Of a DNA stretch of 13,073 nt, positions 6,535 through 13,041 are shown in pieces. Numbering within the stretch: the first letter of the stretch is position 1; every line of letters begins with the position of its first letter. The notes under the pieces are model-generated. The model had not been told where the DNA came from, ran no database searches, and saw nothing but the letters and a program-made list of their open reading frames with translations. The translations under genes and the position numbers were made by a program. The DNA is from CAZDML01 sp964506645 (GTDB lineage Bacteria; Elusimicrobiota; Elusimicrobia; 2-01-FULL-59-12): positions 1-13,073 of the forward strand of contig CAZDML010000054.1 of assembly GCA_964506645.1 (NCBI GenBank), given 5' to 3'.

Positions 6535-7649
6535 GTGAGTTTCTCCAGGAGTTGATGGATATCGCTTTCGGTATGTGCCGATGTGACAGAAAAACGTAGA
6601 CGACATTCCCCGGCGGGAACCGTTGGCGGACGAATGGCCGGGGCATAGATGCCTTGCTCATACAGGGAGGTAGCCAACGCGAGAGCCTTGTCTTCGGTTT
6701 CTAAAAGAATAGGAACAATCTGGCTTTCGGAGGTCAGTGTATTGAAGCCTTTGGCATGCAGCCCGTTACGCAGCAGTAAGGATAACGCGATTAAACGTTC
6801 ACGGGGCGCAGGGTCTTCCTGAATCAGACTCAAAGCCGCCTGTGCGGCAGCCACGGCAGAAGGGGTGAGACCTGTCGTATAAATAAACGTACGCGCCTTG
6901 CTGACGAGGAGTTCCATCATTTCTCGTGATCCCGCAACAAATCCACCCTGCGAACCCAACGTCTTGGAGAGCGTGCCAACCACCACATCAAATCCTTCCG
7001 AGCGACCCCGGCCGTGCGGACCCCACAGGCCAATCGCATGAGCATCATCAATCAGTGAAAGTGTTTGGGTGCGTCGGCAAAGATCCGCAAGACCCTCGGG
7101 CGCAAAATCGCCATCCATTGAAAAAAGACCATCGGTCAGAAGAAGCCGTCGGCGATAGGATGCTGCCCGCTGAATGACTTTTTCAGCATCCGCGAGACTG
7201 GCATGTTCATACACCAAGAGGCGCGCTCCGGACATACGCGCCGCATCGATCAGGGACGCATGGTTTAAGCGATCGACGATCACGGCATCCCCTTCGCCGA
7301 CCAAACTGGTCACGACCCCCAGATTGGTCATAAAGCCGGAGGGGAATACGAGCGCCGCCTCACGCCCTAAAAAAGCAGCCAAAGCCGTTTCTAAATCCTG
7401 ATGAATGACGGAAGTGCCTCCGAGCAAACGCGAGGAGGTGGCCCCCGTGCCCCAATGCTCAACGACTTGGCGAACGGCTTCGATGACCTGGGGGTGTCGC
7501 GAGAGATGAAGGTAGTCGTTGGAAGAAAAATTGATCAGGCTCTTTCCGCCGATCGTGATGCGCGCCCCCTCAGCCATCTCGACCACGCGCAGCTGCCGTT
7601 TACGCCGAGCAGCTGAGAGCTGTTCTAGTTCTTGAGAATTCCAGGTCAT
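6513..7649 (-). CDS. bioF: 8-amino-7-oxononanoate (KAPA) synthase
   Basis: BioF condenses pimeloyl-ACP or -CoA with L-alanine to give KAPA, the first committed ring-forming step. The 378-residue product is an alpha-oxoamine synthase: FSSNDYLHL (41-49), GTGATSSRLLGGTS, DRLNHASLIDA with the PLP-stacking H130, DDAHAIGLWGPHGRG with D202/H204, and the Schiff-base lysine K229 in GTLSKTLGSQGG. The start at 7649 overlaps the stop of the ketoacyl synthase gene as ATGA, with a GGTGAG-type ribosome site just upstream. The longer in-frame start at 7802 would add 51 unrelated residues read from the synthase gene, so it was not used. Tight coupling to a ketoacyl synthase fits direct supply of its acyl substrate. 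Confidence 0.95.
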   Translation of the reverse strand: MTWNSQELEQLSAARRKRQLRVVEMAEGARITIGGKSLINFSSNDYLHLSRHPQVIEAVRQVVEHWGTGATSSRLLGGTSVIHQDLETALAAFLGREAALVFPSGFMTNLGVVTSLVGEGDAVIVDRLNHASLIDAARMSGARLLVYEHASLADAEKVIQRAASYRRRLLLTDGLFSMDGDFAPEGLADLCRRTQTLSLIDDAHAIGLWGPHGRGRSEGFDVVVGTLSKTLGSQGGFVAGSREMMELLVSKARTFIYTTGLTPSAVAAAQAALSLIQEDPAPRERLIALSLLLRNGLHAKGFNTLTSESQIVPILLETEDKALALATSLYEQGIYAPAIRPPTVPAGECRLRFSVTSAHTESDIHQLLEKLTCQKVYS

Positions 7650-8734
7650 GCGTGACTCACCACCAAAGCGCCAATCGGACCACCAAATCCGAAAGACAAC
7701 GATAAGGCATGGTCGAATGAGACGGCACGGCCAGACTTGGGGGTGTACTGCAGAGGACATTCTGGATCCGGAGTGTCCAAAGATTCGGTCGGTGGGATCC
7801 ACTGACGGTGTAATGCTAAAACGGTTAAAACAAATTCCACACTGCCTGCAGCACCCAGCAAATGGCCGGTGGCAGCCTTGGTGGCAGAAATCTGGAGCGC
7901 CTCGGCATGCGAGCCGAAGGCTTTCAGAAGCGCCTGCGTTTCAATCCAGTCATTGTGACGTGTGGCCGTGCCGTGGGCATTCACATGCGTGATATGCGAA
8001 GGGTCGAGTCGTGCACGGTTCAAAGCATGCGCAATGACATGGGCAATTTTCTGTCCGTTGGAATTAAACGCAATGGCACTGTGACCGTCAGCGCCCAGCC
8101 CCCACCCGGAAAGCACCGCCCATGACATCGCACCGCGGCGTTTCGCGTGGTCTTCGGATTCGAGCACCACAACCCCGGCGCCTTCCCCAAAGACAAAACC
8201 GGACCGGTTCTGATCAAAAGGCTTCATAACCGGGTCGGATGTCACAACCCCCATTTGCTGGAAACCGGCTTCGATGAGCGGATGCGGACGTGGTTCCACG
8301 GAGCCTGCGAGGACGACATCACAGAACCCCTGCTCGATCCAACTAGCCCCTTGCGCAATGGCATAGGCACCTGTCGCGCACGCCGCAATCACATTGCGCT
8401 TCTCACCTTGAATGCCGTAGCGGCGCGTCACAAAATCGGTAATGGTATCGGGAGCCTGAGGGCGAGAATCACGATCGAAGAGAGGTTTGGAGGCGCTGTA
8501 GGTACACCCCAGACGTTCGGCATCCATCTCAAGAGTGGTGCCATTCCAGAGAGCCGCGCGCTGAAGAGCCTCATCGGCGGCCTGCTGTGTAAGAACCTGA
8601 GCGCGATCGAGCCCTTGTTCTGGCAATAGACCGCGTGAAGACGGCTGTTGGTGGGCAACCCGCTGCCAGTTCGCATCAATACCCTGACCGAGCGAGGTTG
8701 AAAGCCCGAGACCTGTCACTACGACACGTGTCAT
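7646..8734 (-). CDS. FabF-like beta-ketoacyl-ACP synthase of the biotin operon
   Basis: This condensing enzyme should extend an acyl-ACP by two carbons from malonyl-ACP. The 362-residue product has the Cys-His-His triad of KAS I/II enzymes: C119 in AACATGA, H254 in VNAHGTAT and H291 in KAATGHLLGAAGS, plus K286. It is therefore not a KAS III-type BioZ, which uses Cys-His-Asn. It is about 45-50 residues shorter than E. coli FabF, losing sequence near residues 25-45 and in the cap region near 80-105. The usual C-terminal GFGGTN reads GFGGPI. ATG 8734 was chosen over GTG 8743 because AGGTGA lies five bases before it. The gene follows the FabG-like gene by 49 bases and overlaps bioF by four. A role in building the pimelate chain is inferred from this position. 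Confidence 0.88.
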   Translation of the reverse strand: MTRVVVTGLGLSTSLGQGIDANWQRVAHQQPSSRGLLPEQGLDRAQVLTQQAADEALQRAALWNGTTLEMDAERLGCTYSASKPLFDRDSRPQAPDTITDFVTRRYGIQGEKRNVIAACATGAYAIAQGASWIEQGFCDVVLAGSVEPRPHPLIEAGFQQMGVVTSDPVMKPFDQNRSGFVFGEGAGVVVLESEDHAKRRGAMSWAVLSGWGLGADGHSAIAFNSNGQKIAHVIAHALNRARLDPSHITHVNAHGTATRHNDWIETQALLKAFGSHAEALQISATKAATGHLLGAAGSVEFVLTVLALHRQWIPPTESLDTPDPECPLQYTPKSGRAVSFDHALSLSFGFGGPIGALVVSHA

Positions 8735-8739
8735 CCCGT

Positions 8740-8745
8740 TCACCT
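8740..8745 (-). promoter_or_regulatory. Ribosome-binding site fixing the ketoacyl synthase start
   Basis: AGGTGA on the minus strand lies five bases before ATG 8734. The alternative GTG start at 8743 falls inside this element and has no purine-rich site upstream, so 8734 is preferred. Confidence 0.7.
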
Positions 8746-8783
8746 ATTTAATTTATAGTCGGGATAGTACCGACCAATTGAAT

Positions 8784-9533
8784 TTAATAAGAATCGGTAC
8801 ATGCCAGAATCCTTGAATCGGAATTAAACACCTGACCAGAAAGGCTGCCGTTGCGAGCGACCTCGATGACAAGACGAACGGTGTCTTCCATTTTGGCCGA
8901 GGTACCGAGCGTATGTTCTGCAAGTACTTTTTGTTTTTGCTCGTCTTTTAAGACGTTACCCATATCGGTTTCATGATAGCCGGGCAATACAGCGTTGACG
9001 CGGATCTGGAATCGTCCCAGCTCGCGTGCGGCCGCTTTGGTGAGTCCGACCAGGCCCGCCTTGGAGGCCGAGTAGTTGGCGTTGCCAAACCCGCCTTTCA
9101 CCGCCATGATCGAAGCAATATTCACGATGGAACCGGATTTCTTTTCTGCCATAACGCGAGCCGCTTCCCGCAAACACCAGAAGGCTCCGGAGAGATTGGT
9201 ATCGATGACCTCGTTCCACTCGCCGTTGGTCATTTTAAGAATGGTGCGATCCCGTGTGATGCCCGCATTATTCACGAGTACATCCAGACGCCCCCACTTT
9301 CCGATCACGGCATCGATCATTTGGCGCACCTTGAGAGAGTCACGAACGTCGCAAAGAAACGCCTCGACATCTTTATTCCCCGTGCGCTGGATTTCTTTCA
9401 CCACCGCCTCGGCGCCGGCTTTGTCTTTGACATAGTTTACAGCCACGGCATATCCCGCATTTGAAAAACCAATCGCGAGAGCACTCCCAATGCCGCGTGA
9501 ACTGCCGGTAATCAGAGCAACGGGACGGATCAT
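8784..9533 (-). CDS. FabG-like 3-oxoacyl-ACP reductase of the biotin operon
   Basis: This 249-residue short-chain dehydrogenase has the nucleotide-binding TGSSRGIG (9-16), NNAG (88-91), catalytic S141 and the YSASK motif (Y154, K158). GITRDRTILKM and VLPGYHETDM match the FabG subgroup, which reduces 3-oxoacyl-ACP with NADPH. The C-terminus (SGQVFNSDSRILACTDSY) departs from the usual FabG ending TGQxxxVNGG, a sign of specialisation. The start overlaps the bioB stop as ATGA, with GAGG about ten bases upstream. Being locked between bioB and a ketoacyl synthase, it probably performs the keto reduction in pimelate-chain elongation; this is context-based. A generic housekeeping FabG that happens to sit in this operon remains possible. 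Confidence 0.9.
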   Translation of the reverse strand: MIRPVALITGSSRGIGSALAIGFSNAGYAVAVNYVKDKAGAEAVVKEIQRTGNKDVEAFLCDVRDSLKVRQMIDAVIGKWGRLDVLVNNAGITRDRTILKMTNGEWNEVIDTNLSGAFWCLREAARVMAEKKSGSIVNIASIMAVKGGFGNANYSASKAGLVGLTKAAARELGRFQIRVNAVLPGYHETDMGNVLKDEQKQKVLAEHTLGTSAKMEDTVRLVIEVARNGSLSGQVFNSDSRILACTDSY

Positions 9534-10552
9534 TTTAAAGCGACCTCGGGGATTTCAAAGGGTTCCAAATCCGGTTGCGGGAGGTCCCCTTCGATTTCAA
9601 AACCCATATCGCGAATCATCTGGAGGTCGTCGCGTGCCGCCTGGCCTTTGGCCGTCAGATAATCCCCAATGAAAATGGAGTTGGCAATATAGAGGCTCAG
9701 TGATTGCAGTGAACGCAGATGGATTTCGCGTCCGCCGGAAATACGTAGCGACGCTTTGGGATTCAAGAACCGGAAAAGGCACAGAATATTTAAACAGCGG
9801 GTCGGTGAGAGCTGATAGTGCCCCTGAAGCGGGGTCCCCTGAATCGGCATCAGGAAATTGACCGGCAGCGACTCGACATTGATCTCCCGCAGAGCAAAAG
9901 CCAGGTCGATAATGTCATCGGCGGTTTCCCCCATTCCTACCAGCGCACCGCTGCAGGACGAAATACCTGCTTTCTGGACTTTCTTCACTGTATCCACGCG
10001 GTCGGCATAGGTATGGGTGTCGCAGATCTGTTCGTAAAAGCGCTCGCTCGTGTTGAGGTTGTGATTGACGGCATCTACACCCACGGCTTTGAGCTTCTCG
10101 GCCTGGCCCTCCCCCAAGAGCCCTAAACAGCAGCAGATTTCGAGATGCGGATGTTTTGATCGGACAGCTTTGACCGTTTCAATCACATGATCGAGTTCCT
10201 GGTCGCTGGGGCCCCGGCCAGAAGCCACCATACAGAAACGGCCCGCTCGAACGGCCACTGCGGCGTCTGCTTTGGCGACCGCTTCTTCTACGGACATCCA
10301 AGGATATTTTTCGATGGGGGCGTTGGAGATCTTCGATTGGGAACAGTAGTGGCAGTCTTCCTCACACGAACCGCTTTTGGCATTGAGCAGATAGTTTAAA
10401 CGGACCCGGTTCCCAAACGCGGCATGGCGTACTTGGTAAGCAGCTTGGACCAGAGCCAGGGTATCGGAGGGTGACGCATCAAGGATGGATTGGGCTTCCG
10501 AACGGGTGAGCGGCTCTCCGCGCAGGGATTTCTCAGAAAAAAATGTCCACAT
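9530..10552 (-). CDS. bioB: Biotin synthase (radical SAM)
   Basis: BioB inserts sulfur into dethiobiotin in the last step of biotin synthesis. The 340-residue product carries the radical-SAM motif CEEDCHYC (C63, C67, C70) binding the [4Fe-4S] cluster. It also has the expected ligands of the sacrificial [2Fe-2S] cluster: C107 in RFCMVASG, a cysteine of ICCC (140-142), C200 in SSCSGALVG, and R270 in LRISGGRE. Length and motif spacing match the family. The start is supported by TAGGAGA six bases before ATG. It is the first gene of the biotin operon and lies directly behind the BirA-type dyad, and its stop overlaps the start of the FabG-like gene by four bases. Confidence 0.97.
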   Translation of the reverse strand: MWTFFSEKSLRGEPLTRSEAQSILDASPSDTLALVQAAYQVRHAAFGNRVRLNYLLNAKSGSCEEDCHYCSQSKISNAPIEKYPWMSVEEAVAKADAAVAVRAGRFCMVASGRGPSDQELDHVIETVKAVRSKHPHLEICCCLGLLGEGQAEKLKAVGVDAVNHNLNTSERFYEQICDTHTYADRVDTVKKVQKAGISSCSGALVGMGETADDIIDLAFALREINVESLPVNFLMPIQGTPLQGHYQLSPTRCLNILCLFRFLNPKASLRISGGREIHLRSLQSLSLYIANSIFIGDYLTAKGQAARDDLQMIRDMGFEIEGDLPQPDLEPFEIPEVALK

Positions 10553-10576
10553 AGCAAATCTCCTAGAACAGGTTAA

Positions 10577-10609
10577 TTGTCAACCTATTATAGGAGTTCT
10601 AGTTAACAG
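10577..10609. promoter_or_regulatory. BirA-type operator upstream of bioB
   Basis: TTGTCAACC (10577-10585), fifteen bases, then AGTTAACAG (10601-10609). The known bacterial BirA operator is close to TTGTAAACC-N14/15-GGTTTACAA; the halves here match 8 of 9 and 6 of 9 positions with the correct spacing. The dyad brackets the TATAAT box of the bioB promoter, as expected for repression by the biotinyl-AMP-bound BirA repressor. birA itself is not in this window. Matches were counted by eye. Confidence 0.72.
10587..10592 (-). promoter_or_regulatory. -10 box (TATAAT) of the bioB operon
   Basis: A perfect TATAAT on the minus strand predicts a start near 10580 and a leader of about 28 bases containing the TAGGAGA ribosome site. 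No strong -35 hexamer is seen 16-18 bases upstream. The box lies within the spacer of the BirA-type dyad, so repressor binding would block it. Confidence 0.6.
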
Positions 10610-10719
10610 ACGGGAAGGGAAGAACAGGAAGGAATTTACTTGATCAAAACGAGTTAGCCGCGAGCCTTATCACCGTAACCATTGGAAAGCGCATAGACAT
10701 AAAGACCGAAGGCAACTTT

Positions 10720-10992
10720 CTACTTATCGTCAATGTCTTTTATAGGTTCACAATGGCACCAAATCTCAATACCACGAATACCAACAGCCTGAGAACTCGT
10801 TATTTTCTCAAAACAACTCGCACCAAGGTCAAAAGAATATCCCCTGCATTTCTCATCATAATCTCGATGACATATATCTAAAGACTTTTTCTTACACAGC
10901 GTTGGCTTCTCAAAATCTGGCTGCTGCATGGCGCCCGAAACAGAAGTCATTAATCCCCAAACTGCGAAAATTAGCATGATGCTCTTTTTCAT
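10720..10992 (-). CDS. Small exported six-cysteine protein, function unknown
   Basis: This 90-residue protein was not recognised. It starts with a clear signal peptide (MKK, then a hydrophobic stretch to about residue 17, with likely cleavage near SGA at 19-21). The mature part of about 70 residues holds six cysteines (in TLCKK, DICHR, EKCRG, ASCFE and WCHC), enough for three disulfides in the periplasm or outside the cell. ATG 10992 was chosen because AGGAGA lies six bases upstream; a TTG at 11013 would add seven residues before the signal peptide. It diverges from another small exported cysteine-containing protein. Beyond its TAG stop the same frame stays open for 21 codons to a TAA (10719-10654). 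No terminator is visible between it and bioB. Confidence 0.7.
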   Translation of the reverse strand: MKKSIMLIFAVWGLMTSVSGAMQQPDFEKPTLCKKKSLDICHRDYDEKCRGYSFDLGASCFEKITSSQAVGIRGIEIWCHCEPIKDIDDK

Positions 10993-11260
10993 AGAAATCT
11001 CCTTTTGATTCAAATGACAGATTTTGTGGTCCCAACCAAAACGCTGTGTTACTAAACACTGTCAGTTTACCCCCTCAATGTTTCGCAAAAATGACATGGA
11101 TGTTAAATGAATGTTAAGCACCGCTAGGGTTTCAATAGGAAAGCGATATGTCCATTTAACACAAAAGACACGTGATCTTAATCTGGCTGTAACATTGCTC
11201 TGACATACTCTTTATTGAGAGCAAATGATGTCTTGTCATAGCAGGTCAAAGGAGATACTT
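10993..11260. promoter_or_regulatory. Intergenic regulatory region between two divergent secreted-protein genes
   Basis: This is 268 bases of AT-richer non-coding DNA. It holds the ribosome sites of both flanking genes (AGGAGA before 10992; GGAGA before 11261), a direct repeat TGTTAA-N5-TGTTAA (11101-11117), and a small dyad GTGTT-ACTA-AACAC near 11045-11058. No convincing sigma-70 pair was found on either strand, which fits activator-dependent promoters. No RNA gene was recognised. Confidence 0.5.
11101..11117. promoter_or_regulatory. Putative response-regulator direct repeat (TTAACA-N5-TTAACA)
   Basis: Read on the minus strand, TTAACA occurs twice with an exact 11-base period (spacer five). 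This layout is the classic binding pattern of OmpR/PhoB-family response regulators, and the hexamer equals the B. subtilis PhoP repeat consensus. It lies about 145 bases from the plus-strand gene and 110 from the minus-strand gene. Binding is inferred only. Confidence 0.4.
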
Positions 11261-11650
11261 ATGAAGAAAACTAACGTCCTTATATTATCCAGTCTATTCG
11301 TAGGAATCACACTGGCTCAAAATGTTAAAGCGGATGTTCCACCTCCGACCCCTGTTCCTCCAGGCGTGGTGCCTGTACGCCCCAATCCAGCTCCTCCCGT
11401 CAAAACAGCACAAGACTGCAAAAATGACGTCTTAAAAGCGCAAGCCATTTGCAAGCTAATCCCCATCGATCCTAAAGTTCCACCGCCTGATAAACAATCC
11501 AAATGCATGGAGGCAGCCTGGCAGCAATACCTGTTATGCATGAGATCAGTAAATCCGGGTGTTACCCCGCCGCCCATCATGGGAGGCCCGGTGATGTCCC
11601 CAATAGATCCGATACCTTCGGATCCCGGCGACGACCCGGACTTACAATAA
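11261..11650 (+). CDS. Small exported proline-rich twin-CX10C protein, function unknown
   Basis: This 129-residue protein was not recognised. A signal peptide covers about 1-24 (MKKTNVLILSS..., likely cleavage after VKA). Then follow a proline-rich segment (DVPPPTPVPPGVVPVRP), a central region with exactly four cysteines in two CX10C pairs separated by 17 residues (in QDCK...AICK and SKCM...LLCM), and a proline/glycine/aspartate-rich tail ending DPGDDPDLQ. Two CX10C helices facing each other across two disulfides would form a helical hairpin like the eukaryotic twin-CX9C fold; that is an analogy, not homology. ATG 11261 was chosen because GGAGA lies five bases before it and it begins the signal peptide; an ATG at 11225 would add twelve residues. 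A strong terminator follows at 11670. Confidence 0.75.
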   Translation: MKKTNVLILSSLFVGITLAQNVKADVPPPTPVPPGVVPVRPNPAPPVKTAQDCKNDVLKAQAICKLIPIDPKVPPPDKQSKCMEAAWQQYLLCMRSVNPGVTPPPIMGGPVMSPIDPIPSDPGDDPDLQ

Positions 11651-11669
11651 GTCGCTTACCTACGAAAAC

Positions 11670-11708
11670 AAAAAAGAGCCCCTTGATCTAACCAAGGGGC
11701 TCTTTTTT
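11670..11708. terminator. Bidirectional rho-independent terminator
   Basis: A perfect 16 bp stem (AAAAAAGAGCCCCTTG and its complement) with a seven-base loop is flanked by A on the left and T on the right. It can stop transcription of the twin-CX10C gene on the plus strand and of the MFS gene on the minus strand. Confidence 0.92.
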
Positions 11709-11746
11709 ACACCTAAAAGATATTAAGTCCTACATAGTCCCATAAA

Positions 11747-13024
11747 TTAACATAAACGATTTATCCGTCTATATACATAAAGAGAAAATAGGCCAAAAAG
11801 CACCCCTTGCAAAAGGACCGTATGAGGGGCCTGGATGTGTTTGGCCAGAAACCCAGCCATAAGATTGCCGATCGGCATACACCCCCCAAAACTAAAGACA
11901 AACAGGCTCATCGCGCGGCCGCGCAAATGGTCCGGCACATTGCTTTGGACGAGGGTATTAATGATGGAGGCAAATCCCACCATGGAGAACCCGGCGAGAA
12001 AAAGGGCCCCAAGCGAAATCAGCAGATTTCGCGACAACGCAAAAACGATCATTGCCCCTACAAAGAGGAAGACCGCTCGCATGACATAGCGGGCCTGTCC
12101 AGCGGCATTGCCCATAAAGGCAATGATGAGCCCCGCAAACACCGCCCCCGTTCCAAAAGCTGCCATGAGCACCCCGTATCCGGAAGGACCAATCTTTAAA
12201 ATATCGCCCGCAAACACGGGAAGCAGCGTCACCATGGGGACTCCCAGGATGCTGGAAGCTGCCAGCGTCATCAGCATCCAGAAGAGTGTGCCCTGTGAAC
12301 GCATGTAGCCGAGTCCTTCCTGAAAAGACTTCAAGAAACTTGAGCGTACAATCGATTCTTCGTGACGATTCATCGGGACATGCACGACGAAAAGCGCAGC
12401 AATCACAGCGATAAAACTGAGTCCGTTGGCATAAAAACATCCCGCCGATCCAAAGGCCGAGAGCGCCATGGCACCGAGCACGGGACCGATCATGCGCGCC
12501 AAGTTAAATTGCGTGGAATTGAGGGCAATGGCATTGGACAGATGCTCGCGCTTGACGATGTTAGCCACGACGGTTTGATAGACCGGCCAGGCAATCGATT
12601 GCGTGAGTCCGCTCAAAAACGAAAATCCGATGACGTGCCACACTTTCACATGCTGCGTTTGGATGAGAACCCCCAGCGCAAACGCAAAGGTCATCTGCAG
12701 ACACTGCGTCACAATCAAAAGACGGCGTCGGTCGAATCGGTCGGCAATCACTCCCCCCATAAACGTAAAGATCGCTATGGGAATGGTATTGGCGAACCCA
12801 TCCAGTCCCAGATAGAAAGCCGATTTCGTCATTTGAAAGACAAGCCACGCCTGGGCAATGGATTGCATCCAGCTGCCGATGTTGGAGAGGAAGGCCCCCA
12901 GAAGGAAATAGCGGAAATCCCGTTGTTCAAGGGCAAGAATGACACGCTTTGCCTGCTGCAGTGAGAATGTTCTCCAGGAAGCAGCCGGAAGCGGTGGTGT
13001 GGGAGATAAGGATGGAGTGGACAT
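11747..13024 (-). CDS. MFS exporter (MFS_3 / EntS-like family)
   Basis: This 425-residue major facilitator protein has about twelve hydrophobic helices after a proline-rich cytosolic leader of about 30 residues. EQRDFRYFLLGAFLSNIGSWMQSIAQAWLVFQMT and the loop 2-3 motif GGVIADRFDRRRLL (90-103) are characteristic of the MFS_3 group, which includes the enterobactin exporter EntS and multidrug or secretion effectors. It therefore probably pumps a small molecule out of the cell; the substrate is unknown and no siderophore or antibiotic genes lie nearby. Its start at 13024 is preceded by a weak GGGG site and, 17 bases further upstream, by the end of a terminator from the preceding gene. It shares the bidirectional terminator at its 3' end with the twin-CX10C gene. 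Confidence 0.9.
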   Translation of the reverse strand: MSTPSLSPTPPLPAASWRTFSLQQAKRVILALEQRDFRYFLLGAFLSNIGSWMQSIAQAWLVFQMTKSAFYLGLDGFANTIPIAIFTFMGGVIADRFDRRRLLIVTQCLQMTFAFALGVLIQTQHVKVWHVIGFSFLSGLTQSIAWPVYQTVVANIVKREHLSNAIALNSTQFNLARMIGPVLGAMALSAFGSAGCFYANGLSFIAVIAALFVVHVPMNRHEESIVRSSFLKSFQEGLGYMRSQGTLFWMLMTLAASSILGVPMVTLLPVFAGDILKIGPSGYGVLMAAFGTGAVFAGLIIAFMGNAAGQARYVMRAVFLFVGAMIVFALSRNLLISLGALFLAGFSMVGFASIINTLVQSNVPDHLRGRAMSLFVFSFGGCMPIGNLMAGFLAKHIQAPHTVLLQGVLFGLFSLYVYRRINRLC

Positions 13025-13041
13025 AGGACCCCGATGTCTAT

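Noticed and set aside
7650..7802. Longer bioF start at 7802
   Set aside because: The 51 extra residues lie in another frame of the ketoacyl synthase gene and resemble nothing in BioF. The ATGA overlap start at 7649 fits family length.
7646..8734. Calling the operon ketoacyl synthase BioZ
   Set aside because: BioZ is a KAS III-like enzyme with a Cys-His-Asn triad. This protein has the Cys-His-His triad and motifs of KAS I/II.
8735..8783. Internal promoter between the FabG-like and KAS genes
   Set aside because: A TATAAA is present but no -35 lies at a workable distance. The short GTCGG/CCGAC hairpin lacks a T run. The gap is only 49 bases, so readthrough is simpler.
10578..10583. TTGACA on the minus strand as the -35 box of bioB
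   Set aside because: The matching -10 position 17 bases on reads GATTTG and ends two bases before the ATG. The upstream TATAAT is a better promoter, and TTGACA is explained as part of the BirA half-site.
12362..12964. 200-residue plus-strand open frame opposite the MFS gene
   Set aside because: Its composition is low-complexity and highly charged, as expected from reading a membrane-protein gene backwards. No family features are visible.
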